A DNA stretch of 64,000 nt. Source: Paenibacillus xylanexedens. Lineage in GTDB: Bacteria > Bacillota > Bacilli > Paenibacillales > Paenibacillaceae. Of the stretch, positions 1 to 7,477 are shown in pieces. A program made the translations under genes and the position numbers. The stretch lies in the NCBI RefSeq assembly GCF_007680605.1, contig NZ_VEIO01000010.1, positions 62,001 to 126,000 on the forward strand, in the 5' to 3' direction. The notes beneath the pieces are model-generated. The model searched no databases, was not told where the DNA came from, and saw only the letters and a program-made list of their open reading frames with translations. Numbering within the stretch: the first letter of the stretch is position 1; each line of letters starts with the position of its first letter.

Positions 1-1
1 C

Positions 2-51
2 TATATAAATTGAACTATTCATTGTGTAAAATCATTGGTTCAACTTATATA
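2..51. repeat. Solo (core-less) copy of the intergenic palindromic repeat
   Basis: A 14-base arm at 2-15 (TATATAAATTGAAC) is the inverted repeat, with one mismatch, of 38-51 (GTTCAACTTATATA). The left part, TTGAACTATTCATT (10-23), is identical to 53560-53573. The right part, GTTCAACTTATATAAC (38-53), is identical to 53775-53790. Those two segments flank a full 194-nt repeat core at 53571-53764. Here the core is missing except for one GTGTAAAA end (24-31), so this looks like an excised or collapsed version of the same element. Confidence 0.65.
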
Positions 52-74
52 ACCATCAAAATAATGCCCAAACG

Positions 75-107
75 AGGCGTGATCCGGGAGTTCCCGGTCA
101 CGCCTTT
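75..107 (+). terminator. Intercistronic hairpin before the permease genes
   Basis: AGGCGTGA (75-82) pairs with TCACGCCT, with an inner CCGGG/CCCGG stem, followed by only three T. It lies about 6 nt before the ribosome site of the first permease. In sugar ABC operons the binding-protein gene often precedes the permeases, and such hairpins lower permease expression or protect the upstream message. I infer that the binding-protein gene ends just left of the window. Confidence 0.6.
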
Positions 108-122
108 GAGAGGAGAAGTACA

Positions 123-992
123 ATGAACTCTGTATTTTCCAATAAAGGGACGATTGCCGTTTTTGTATTACCTACACTGATATTGTTCTGCGGCATTGTG
201 CTGATTCCGATCTTTGTCTCCAGCTATTACAGTCTGCTCGATTGGAATGGTGTAGGGAAAGGCGCGTTTATCGGTTTGGACAACTATGTGGAGATGTTCA
301 AGGATACCCGGGTGATCAATTCGATCAAAAACTCGTTGCTGTTCGCAGGTGCATCCGTGTTCATTCAGTTGCCGATCTCACTGGTGCTGGCGCTGATTTT
401 GGCCTCTAACATCAAAGGGGAGGGCTTCTACCGAACCGTATATTTTATTCCTGTACTGATCTCTACGGTTGTCATTGCCCAGTTATGGTCGAAAATCTAC
501 AACGCCGATTACGGTCTGTTGAATGTGCTTTTACAAAACATCGGTCTATCCAGCTGGGCGCAGGATTGGCTGGGTCAGAAGGAAACGGCCCTGACGGCCT
601 CCTTCATTCCAACGCTCTGGCAGTACATGGGATACCATATGTTGCTGATGTATGCTGGCGCAAAATCCGTTTCCCAGGATGTACTGGAGGCGGCACGAAT
701 CGACGGTGCTTCCCGGATGCGTGTGGCGTGGTCTATCATGATTCCGCTGATGAAGCCGATTCTAAAGGTATGTCTTGTATTTTCGGTCATCGGGGCATTT
801 AAGGTATTTGACCTGATCTACGTGCTGACAGGCGGCGGGCCGTTTTACAGCACAGAGGTGCCGAGCACGCTGATGTACGCTACCATTTTTGACACGTTCC
901 GATACGGATACGGCAGTGCCATTTCTGTTTTTATCATCGTGGAATGTCTGGTGTGTACCATCCTTATTAATTCGTTGTTCAAGACAGAGTAG
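123..992 (+). CDS. Sugar ABC transporter permease (MalF/UgpA type)
   Basis: Inner-membrane subunit of a carbohydrate importer, 289 aa, with about six hydrophobic segments. The first starts near residue 10. The cytoplasmic EAA loop that docks to the ATPase lies at about residues 189-208 (EAARIDGAS, then PL.KP). The start ATG has AGGAGA about 6 nt upstream. It is followed after 15 nt by the partner permease. No ATPase gene is present, as is usual for Firmicute importers that share an MsmX-type ATPase encoded elsewhere. The substrate cannot be read from the sequence; the downstream deacetylase hints at an oligosaccharide. Confidence 0.9.
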   Translation: MNSVFSNKGTIAVFVLPTLILFCGIVLIPIFVSSYYSLLDWNGVGKGAFIGLDNYVEMFKDTRVINSIKNSLLFAGASVFIQLPISLVLALILASNIKGEGFYRTVYFIPVLISTVVIAQLWSKIYNADYGLLNVLLQNIGLSSWAQDWLGQKETALTASFIPTLWQYMGYHMLLMYAGAKSVSQDVLEAARIDGASRMRVAWSIMIPLMKPILKVCLVFSVIGAFKVFDLIYVLTGGGPFYSTEVPSTLMYATIFDTFRYGYGSAISVFIIVECLVCTILINSLFKTE

Positions 993-1007
993 AGGGAGGG
1001 AAGACGT

Positions 1008-1889
1008 ATGAGTACGGTTAACAATATCCTGTTGCAAAAAAAGCCCCAGCCTCGGCGCTCCCTCACCGGAGCTATCGGCAAAGTGTTATTGCAGGCGTTT
1101 CTGATCCTGATCGCCGTCATTCAGATCTATCCGCTGATCTGGCTGGCACTGTTTTCCCTGAAGGATAACAGTGAAATTTTCAGCGGCGACGTGGCAGGGC
1201 TACCCAAAGCCTTTCTATGGAGCAATTATACGAAGGCGCTGTCTGATGGCCATGTCCTGAACTACTTTATGAATAGCGTGCTGGTCACGGCGGTTTCTAT
1301 TATTCTGGTGCTGATCCTGTCCTCGATGACGGGATACGCGATTACAAGAATGAACTGGAAGCTCAGCGGGCTGACGATGACGTTGATTCTGCTCGGGATG
1401 ATGGTGCCGATTCATGCGGCGCTGCTGCCGTTATTTATTATTTTGAAAAACCTGAGTCTGCTCAACAGCTACTGGGCCTTGATCATTCCTTATGTAGCCT
1501 TCGGTATTCCGATGGCGGTCTTCATCCTGGGTAGCTTTTTCAAAGGTATCCCGAGAGAGATGGAGGAATCGGCCGTTATGGACGGTTGCGGGATTTACCG
1601 CACGTTTTTCTCGATTATCCTGCCTCTCGTAACCCCGGCGATCTCCACGGTAGCAATATTTACGTTTTTGTCGTGCTGGAATGAGTTGATGTTTGCAGTC
1701 ACGTTTATTAATAACACGGCGTACCAGACGCTGACGGTGGGCATGATGTCCATGGTTGGAACGTACATTACGCAGTGGGGTATCATTGGCGCGGGTCTAA
1801 TGATTACGACCGTACCGACGGTTGTGATCTATCTGCTACTGAACAAGCAGGTACAGAAGAGTATGATTGCGGGCGCGATCAAAGGCTGA
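1008..1889 (+). CDS. Carbohydrate ABC transporter permease (MalG/UgpE type)
   Basis: Second membrane subunit of the same importer, 293 aa. A cytoplasmic N-terminus of about 30 residues is followed by six predicted membrane segments. The EAA loop at about 186-206 reads EESAVMDGCG and ends ILPL.TP, typical of the MalG branch. GGAGGG upstream of the ATG supports the start. It is cotranscribed with the preceding permease (15-nt gap). The last residues (AGAIKG) match the usual end of this family. Confidence 0.9.
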   Translation: MSTVNNILLQKKPQPRRSLTGAIGKVLLQAFLILIAVIQIYPLIWLALFSLKDNSEIFSGDVAGLPKAFLWSNYTKALSDGHVLNYFMNSVLVTAVSIILVLILSSMTGYAITRMNWKLSGLTMTLILLGMMVPIHAALLPLFIILKNLSLLNSYWALIIPYVAFGIPMAVFILGSFFKGIPREMEESAVMDGCGIYRTFFSIILPLVTPAISTVAIFTFLSCWNELMFAVTFINNTAYQTLTVGMMSMVGTYITQWGIIGAGLMITTVPTVVIYLLLNKQVQKSMIAGAIKG

Positions 1890-2064
1890 TCCTTGGGGCG
1901 AACTTGCTTCGTGGGAAAGAGACAGAGGATGTAGAGGATGAAGGACGCAGTGGTATTCAGATCACCACTCCATCAAATGTGACGACTACACTAGACCCCG
2001 GCTTACAGTCGTGGAATAATAAGGAAGAGTTAAACTGAGCAGTCCGAGAGGGGAATGTGTTTAC

Positions 2065-2682
2065 ATGATGGCGCAGTTAGTTGAGCAGGTATCTGTGCAG
2101 GAAAAGGTTGTAGCTTTTACGTTCGATGATGGTCCGCATCCGGTGTATACCGACCAAGTGCTGGACATTTTCCGCCGAGCAGGCGGGCATGCGACATTTT
2201 TTATGATTGGCAAGGAGATGGAGGCATACCCGGACATTGCCGCACAGGTGCACCGGGAAGGGCATGAAATCGCCAATCATACATACACCCATCCGAACCT
2301 GACCGAACTTACGCTGGAAGAGGCCGGGGAGGAATTGCTACAAGCAGAGCGCCTTGTTCAAGAAGTTACGGGCAACGCTGCCCGCAGCTTCCGTCCGCCT
2401 TATTTTGGCGTGAATGAGGACATTCTGATTCTAGCTGCGGAGCGTGGCTATCGGACGATTGGTGCTGTAAACGGTGGTGCTCAGGATTGGGACAATCCCG
2501 GGGTTGAGCACATTTTGGAGCATACCCGTTCCGTGGTAAAACCCGGCAGTGTATTGATCTTCCATGACGGATACGGCGATCGTTCCCAGACTGTTGAGGC
2601 CGTGCGTGTGCTGGTGGAAGAACTGACGGCAGAGGGGTATCGCATGGTTACGGTGAGCGAATTGTTGAGCATGGCCGAGTAG
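2065..2682 (+). CDS. Polysaccharide deacetylase family protein (NodB domain)
   Basis: 205-aa CE4-type deacetylase consisting of the NodB domain alone. Motif 1 is TFDDGP (about residue 19; the second Asp is a metal ligand). Motif 2 is HEIANHTYTHPNL, with the two metal His. Motif 3 is RPPYFG, motif 4 is DWDNPG, and motif 5 is IFHDGYG. Members remove acetyl groups from GlcNAc or similar sugars of chitooligosaccharides, peptidoglycan or acylated glycans. There is no signal peptide, so it is probably cytoplasmic and acts on imported oligomers. That fits its place about 175 nt behind the sugar permeases. ATG occurs twice in a row (2065, 2068); GAGAGGGGA lies 10 nt upstream. Confidence 0.85.
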   Translation: MMAQLVEQVSVQEKVVAFTFDDGPHPVYTDQVLDIFRRAGGHATFFMIGKEMEAYPDIAAQVHREGHEIANHTYTHPNLTELTLEEAGEELLQAERLVQEVTGNAARSFRPPYFGVNEDILILAAERGYRTIGAVNGGAQDWDNPGVEHILEHTRSVVKPGSVLIFHDGYGDRSQTVEAVRVLVEELTAEGYRMVTVSELLSMAE

Positions 2683-2725
2683 CATGCTGATGTAAGCTGT
2701 AAAACCAAGTGTCATAAAATAGAGC

Positions 2726-2759
2726 AGACCTATCATTCTATAGATTGATGGGTCTTTTT
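2726..2759 (+). terminator. Rho-independent terminator after the deacetylase
   Basis: AGACC-ATCA pairs with TGAT-GGGTCT around a short A/T-rich loop, followed by TTTTT. It closes the sugar permease-deacetylase unit about 45 nt past the stop. Confidence 0.75.
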
Positions 2760-2858
2760 GTTGTGTAAATGGATATAGAACATCTCCCATGTGTTTTACT
2801 TTGCTATAGAATCTACTCTATAATAGTAGGCTAAACTAGACTGCGTCAGGAGGAAACT

Positions 2859-4112
2859 ATGGATTTTATCAAAAACCAGCTAGCGGAACTGGGCATGACT
2901 GAGCCCTCCATCGGGTATGTTTCGAATGTAATTATGATTATTTTTATTGCGCTGATCTCGATGATTGCCAACTATATCGCCAAACGGCTTGTATTGAAGA
3001 CCGTACATCGGATTGTGAGCCACAATCGGTTTAAATGGGGACACATCGTTGTTCAAAAACAGCTGTTTCAGAGGCTGTCACATCTCGTACCGGCTATTAT
3101 TATCTATTACACGGCGTATATTTTCCCTGCCTATCAGGCATTGATCGAAAAAGCAGCCATGACCTACATGATCGTGATCATGATAACGGTACTGAATGCG
3201 CTGCTTAATGTGTTCGATGATATCTATCGAACCTATGAAGTGTCCAAAATTCGCCCGATCAAGAGTTATATCCAGGTAGCCAAAATTGTGCTGTTTATTA
3301 TCGGCGGCATTATCGTCATCTCCAGTCTGGTCGGACAGAATCCGTTGATCATCCTCAGTGGACTTGGTGCGTTATCGGCAGTATTGATGCTCATCTTCAA
3401 AGATTCCATTCTGGGTCTGGTCGCGGGTGTGCAACTGTCGTCCAACGATATGGTGCGAGTAGGCGACTGGATTGAGATGCCGAAATACAATGCGGATGGC
3501 GACGTGATCGACATTACGCTGAACACGGTGAAGGTCATGAATTTTGATAAGACGATTACCATGATTCCGAGTTATGCGTTAATCTCTGACTCGTTCCGAA
3601 ACTGGAGAGGCATGCAGGTTTCCGGCGGCAGACGGATTAAGCGGAGCATTTTTATCGATATCAGCAGTATCCGATTTTGTGACGAAGAGATGGTGGCCGA
3701 GTTCGAAAAAATCCACTATCTCACCGATTATGTCACGTCGAAATTAAAGGAAATTGAAGCGTACAACGAGGAGCATCAGGTAAATCGGGAAAGCAATGTG
3801 AATGGCAGACAACTCACTAACATCGGTGTATTCCGTGAGTATATTCATCAATATTTGCGACATCATCCGAAGATCAATAAGGATATGACGATGATTGTGA
3901 GGCAGCTTGCTCCGGAGGATCGCGGACTGCCTCTCGAAATTTATGCGTTCAGCAATGATACTAACTGGGCGGTGTATGAGAATGTGCAGGCAGATATTTT
4001 TGACCATATCTTTGCAGTCGCATCAACGTTCGGGCTACGTGCCTTCCAGAATCCAACAGGCCATGACATTGTACAGCTTAAGGAAAATAAAGAATATGTG
4101 CGAGAATACTAA
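2859..4112 (+). CDS. MscS-family mechanosensitive channel (YbdG-like)
   Basis: 417 aa, the length of the YbdG/MscM subgroup. About five membrane segments precede the pore helix region LIILSGLGALSAVLMLIFKDSILGLVAG (about 160-187), the Gly/Ala-rich TM3 of MscS. It is followed by the beta domain (residues about 190-250: DWIEMP, then IPSYALISDSFRNWRG). A charged insertion at about 280-315 and a C-terminal alpha/beta domain complete it. Channels of this family open on membrane tension during hypo-osmotic shock. GGAGGAAA lies 6 nt before the ATG. It stands alone, with its own terminator downstream. Confidence 0.88.
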   Translation: MDFIKNQLAELGMTEPSIGYVSNVIMIIFIALISMIANYIAKRLVLKTVHRIVSHNRFKWGHIVVQKQLFQRLSHLVPAIIIYYTAYIFPAYQALIEKAAMTYMIVIMITVLNALLNVFDDIYRTYEVSKIRPIKSYIQVAKIVLFIIGGIIVISSLVGQNPLIILSGLGALSAVLMLIFKDSILGLVAGVQLSSNDMVRVGDWIEMPKYNADGDVIDITLNTVKVMNFDKTITMIPSYALISDSFRNWRGMQVSGGRRIKRSIFIDISSIRFCDEEMVAEFEKIHYLTDYVTSKLKEIEAYNEEHQVNRESNVNGRQLTNIGVFREYIHQYLRHHPKINKDMTMIVRQLAPEDRGLPLEIYAFSNDTNWAVYENVQADIFDHIFAVASTFGLRAFQNPTGHDIVQLKENKEYVREY

Positions 4113-4249
4113 TGAGGTGTCCTATCCCATCAAGTAACTATTAGAGTGACCCCACGCATATTTGTATATTCCATGATATAGCTCCAAAGGTAGCTCTAGT
4201 AAGTAGCTCTGATATCGTTTCAGTACCGTAGCTCAGAAGATATTTGGAT

Positions 4250-4282
4250 AAGCCATTAACCTTTCCGGTTGATGGCTTTTTG
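4250..4282 (+). terminator. Terminator after mscS-like gene
   Basis: AAGCCATTAACC pairs with GGTTGATGGCTT across a TTTC loop and is followed by TTT. A stable 12-base stem with one mismatch. Confidence 0.75.
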
Positions 4283-4367
4283 GCTGTGATATAATAGGGC
4301 ATATTTTGAGGACGTAGAATGATACGAGGCAAGGTTCGGGAACAGGTACAGGCAGGGGGAGATATGA

Positions 4368-6314
4368 ATGAAGAGCTCTACGGAATGTAATGCTCATATT
4401 GAGCATTGGAGTCGATCAGCCGTGCGGTTGCAATGTATTCGGTCTTATCGTGCACAACATGAGGCATTGCCAGATCTGTCCGAGCTTGAAGCACATACGG
4501 GGTTTTTCTTTATTCTTACGCATGGAGAGATTGCAGTAAGGGTGTCCGATGAAACGTATCAATGCCGCTCACCTTACATTTTCCATGGAGGAGAGGACAA
4601 AAACACGAGTTTAGAAGTGCCGGATCTCCATCAGGAATGGGCTGGTTATCTGATTTTATATACAACATCGTCTGCATCATCGCAGGATCAGGAGAACTTG
4701 GCTCTTTCTTATGGGTTTACACCAAACGCCATGCTTCCTATTCACGAAAAATGTGAAGCGATGGAACGTCACTGGAACAGCAAGGAGGTTTTAGATCGGC
4801 TGCAAGCCCAATCGACTTTTTTGCCATTGGTGTACGAGGTTTTGGGCCAAAGGCTTCGGACACTTGTGCATAAAGAGAGTACTAAACCCAACATGGTTAC
4901 CGAGGCAATTAAATATATTCAAGCGAACTATAGGGAGTCTATTACAGCGGAGAAGCTGGCTGCTAGATATGAGTGCAGCACGAGTTATTTATCGCGCTTA
5001 TTCCGCAATCAGATTGGACTGGGACCGATCGAGTATCTGATTCATGAGCGTGTACATCGGGCCAAACAGCTGCTGTTGAAATCGGATGCGCGGATTCAGG
5101 ATGTTGCAAGCAAAGTAGGCTACGCAGATGTATATTACTTTAGTCGATTATTCAAAAAACACACCGGTCGTTCTCCGATGCAGTTTCGTGCGGAACATCA
5201 ACAAGCCGCTCAGGTTCAGAATAATCCATTACGCCGTTTGGAATCGTCCATTGTCTCCTTACCCGTTGCTTCCCATAATGAGAATGAGTCTTATTATCAA
5301 TGGAGTGAGGAAGGGGATACATCCATGTTTCGATTTTCAAGACCTGCCTTTGGAGCCATGATGGTATTATGTACATCGTTGATTCTTAGTGCATGTCAGG
5401 CAAGCAATTCCACAGGAGGGGCTGCTGCAGCCCAAGAACCCACTAGCCAAACAGCTGCAACGACAGCGTCAGACAGCACTGCTGCGGAAACGAGAATGTA
5501 CAAACACCTGAAAGGTGAGACGGAAATTCCTGTGCATCCGCAGCGTGTCGTCAGTTTCTTTCATCTGGGCGAGCTGATCGCACTTGGCGTGAAGCCTGTG
5601 GGCACAACGACATATGTTTTGGAAAATCCACACATTAGTGATAAAACAGGCATTACCGATATCGGCATTCCGCCAGATGCGGAGAAGATTCTGTCCCTGC
5701 AACCGGATCTGATTGTAACAACACCTGCATTAGCCGAGATTGTGGAGGGTGGGTATGAAGCGCTGAGCAAGATTGCCCCAACCATTGTGATTGAGCAGAA
5801 TAATGAACCCATCAAAGATATAGAGATGTTTGGGGATATCCTCGGAAAACAGGAAGAAGCGAAGCAGTGGAATGAGAAGTTTGCAGCCAAAATCGCGGCG
5901 TACAAAGCGAAAATTACCCCTTATGTACGTGCGGATGAAACGTTCTCTATATTAAACGTGCGTCCAGATGCCCTTTTTGTATACGGAGATACCAATATGG
6001 GTGGCAACATTATTTATAAATATCTTGGACTGAAGCCGGCAGCCAAGGTAGAGTCGGACGTCATTCATGGCGAAACGTGGGAGGTTTCCACCGAAGTCAT
6101 TCCCGAATTTATCGGTGACCGTCTATTCCTTGCGGTGAATGAGGGAGCGGAGGACAAGCTCAAGGATGTGCAAAAGTTGATTGATGCCTCACCAGCAGGG
6201 AAAGCGGGCCACGTGTATTCTATTGATTTTGACCAGTTCCTTCCGAGTGACCCTATTGCGGTAGAGAAACAGCTGGACATCATCACGGATCTAATTATAG
6301 GAGATGGCAAATAG
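4368..6314 (+). CDS. AraC regulator read in frame into a siderophore-binding lipoprotein (fusion)
   Basis: 648-aa open frame. Residues 1-175 form a cupin-like sensor. Residues about 180-280 carry two AraC helix-turn-helix motifs (AEKLAARYECSTSYLSRLFR and the VGYADVYYFSRLFKKHTGRSP block). A linker leads to a hydrophobic stretch at 326-342 ending in a lipobox (LSAC, Cys343). Residues about 360-648 are a FecB/FepB-type Peripla_BP_2 domain (HPQRVVSF, LSLQPDLIV). B. subtilis Btr also joins an AraC part to a siderophore-binding domain, but to my knowledge without a lipobox. Here a second start is credible: ATG at 5325 (Met320) has GAGGAAGGGG 8 nt upstream and would give a 329-aa free lipoprotein. 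The full-length product would cross the membrane with the DNA-binding part inside. No permease or ATPase genes adjoin. A likely role is iron-siderophore sensing and uptake; the substrate is unknown. Confidence 0.8.
   Translation: MKSSTECNAHIEHWSRSAVRLQCIRSYRAQHEALPDLSELEAHTGFFFILTHGEIAVRVSDETYQCRSPYIFHGGEDKNTSLEVPDLHQEWAGYLILYTTSSASSQDQENLALSYGFTPNAMLPIHEKCEAMERHWNSKEVLDRLQAQSTFLPLVYEVLGQRLRTLVHKESTKPNMVTEAIKYIQANYRESITAEKLAARYECSTSYLSRLFRNQIGLGPIEYLIHERVHRAKQLLLKSDARIQDVASKVGYADVYYFSRLFKKHTGRSPMQFRAEHQQAAQVQNNPLRRLESSIVSLPVASHNENESYYQWSEEGDTSMFRFSRPAFGAMMVLCTSLILSACQASNSTGGAAAAQEPTSQTAATTASDSTAAETRMYKHLKGETEIPVHPQRVVSFFHLGELIALGVKPVGTTTYVLENPHISDKTGITDIGIPPDAEKILSLQPDLIVTTPALAEIVEGGYEALSKIAPTIVIEQNNEPIKDIEMFGDILGKQEEAKQWNEKFAAKIAAYKAKITPYVRADETFSILNVRPDALFVYGDTNMGGNIIYKYLGLKPAAKVESDVIHGETWEVSTEVIPEFIGDRLFLAVNEGAEDKLKDVQKLIDASPAGKAGHVYSIDFDQFLPSDPIAVEKQLDIITDLIIGDGK
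5307..5327 (+). promoter_or_regulatory. Internal ribosome-binding site and start for the lipoprotein half
   Basis: GAGGAAGGGG (5307-5316), eight bases, then ATG (5325-5327), in frame with the long reading frame. The next residues form a textbook lipoprotein signal: MFRFSR, a hydrophobic core, then LSAC. This is a better Shine-Dalgarno than many true starts in the window, so independent translation of the binding protein is plausible. Confidence 0.6.
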
Positions 6315-6435
6315 AACGGGAGTCGCCTGAATTGATTCAAGCCGGCGTGAAGGGGTAGAATAACGAGAGAATGCTTTATATTTCCAGTCATGCTCAAGAA
6401 AGATCATACACCCTTTTACAAAGGAGAGTTCTCGA

Positions 6436-7287
6436 ATGAATCATATCCCGGAGTACACGTTGAATGATGGCTTGAAAGTGCCTGCGATTGGGTTTGGTAC
6501 GTACAGCTTGAAAGGGGAAGCAGGGGTCCGATCCATTGCGTCTGCGTTGGATGCAGGGTATCGCTTGATTGATACGGCGTATAACTATGAAAATGAAGCT
6601 ACCGTGGGTAGAGCGATCAAACAAAGCTCCATCGCGAGAGAGGAACTGCTCATTACCTCTAAGCTGCCGGGCAGATATCATGCCTATGACAAAGCGCTGG
6701 TCGCGATTCAGGAATCGCTGTACAGAGCCGATCTGGACTATTATGATCTGTACCTGATCCACTGGCCTAATCCGAAGAAAGACATGTATGTGGAGGCGTG
6801 GCAATCTTTAATCGAAGCGAAAAAACGCGGATACATCCGCTCCATCGGTGTCAGCAACTTCCTGCCTGAGCACAATGAACGGCTGATCCAGGAGACGGGT
6901 GTCGCGCCAAGTCTGAATCAGATCGAGCTACATCCCTTCTTTGACCAAGCGAAGCAGCGGGAACAGGATACCAAGCATGGCATTGTCAACGAGTCCTGGA
7001 GTCCCATCGGACGTGGGAATGATGCGGTGAAGGATATTTTGAAGGACGAGAATATTGTTCGCATTGCAGAAATGCACGGCAAAACGCCTACACAAGTTAT
7101 ATTGCGCTGGCATATTCAGCTTGGCTCTATTCCAATTCCAAAGGCAGGTTCCTTAGAGCATCAGCAGGAAAACATTAATATTTTTGATTTCGAGCTGAAC
7201 GCAGAGGAGATGCAGGTCATCGCTTCGTTTAATCGTCCGGATGGACGGTTGTGGAATCAAGACCCGAGCGAGTATGAAGAGTTTTAA
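6436..7287 (+). CDS. Aldo/keto reductase
   Basis: 283-aa NADPH-dependent oxidoreductase of the AKR5-like group (similar to B. subtilis YtbE/YvgN). The catalytic tetrad is visible as Asp46 (LIDTAYNY), Tyr51, Lys76 (TSKLPG) and His109 (LIHWP). The cofactor end IPIPKAGS is near residue 230. The family reduces methylglyoxal and other aldehydes in the cytoplasm. The ATG is preceded by AAAGGAGAG. It appears monocistronic, with a terminator 40 nt downstream. Confidence 0.92.
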   Translation: MNHIPEYTLNDGLKVPAIGFGTYSLKGEAGVRSIASALDAGYRLIDTAYNYENEATVGRAIKQSSIAREELLITSKLPGRYHAYDKALVAIQESLYRADLDYYDLYLIHWPNPKKDMYVEAWQSLIEAKKRGYIRSIGVSNFLPEHNERLIQETGVAPSLNQIELHPFFDQAKQREQDTKHGIVNESWSPIGRGNDAVKDILKDENIVRIAEMHGKTPTQVILRWHIQLGSIPIPKAGSLEHQQENINIFDFELNAEEMQVIASFNRPDGRLWNQDPSEYEEF

Positions 7288-7326
7288 GAGAATGCCGATC
7301 ATCTGAAGAAAATCGCATAGAAGAAA

Positions 7327-7367
7327 AGAGTGCCCTCGTCCATAAGGACAAGCGGCACTCTTTTTTT
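7327..7367. terminator. Bidirectional terminator between aldo/keto reductase and GH38
   Basis: AGAGTGCC pairs with GGCACTCT, with an inner GTCC/GGAC stem. It is followed by TTTTTTT on the plus strand and has an A-rich left flank, so it can serve both convergent genes. Confidence 0.75.
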
Positions 7368-7477
7368 ACAAATGGAACGATGTATTGGCTAGCAGCTAAA
7401 AAGATTCCCGAACCCATCTATACTCACACATCTTCTAGGGTTCACCAGTTTATGACAAGCTTGCTCAGCCAGCTGCC

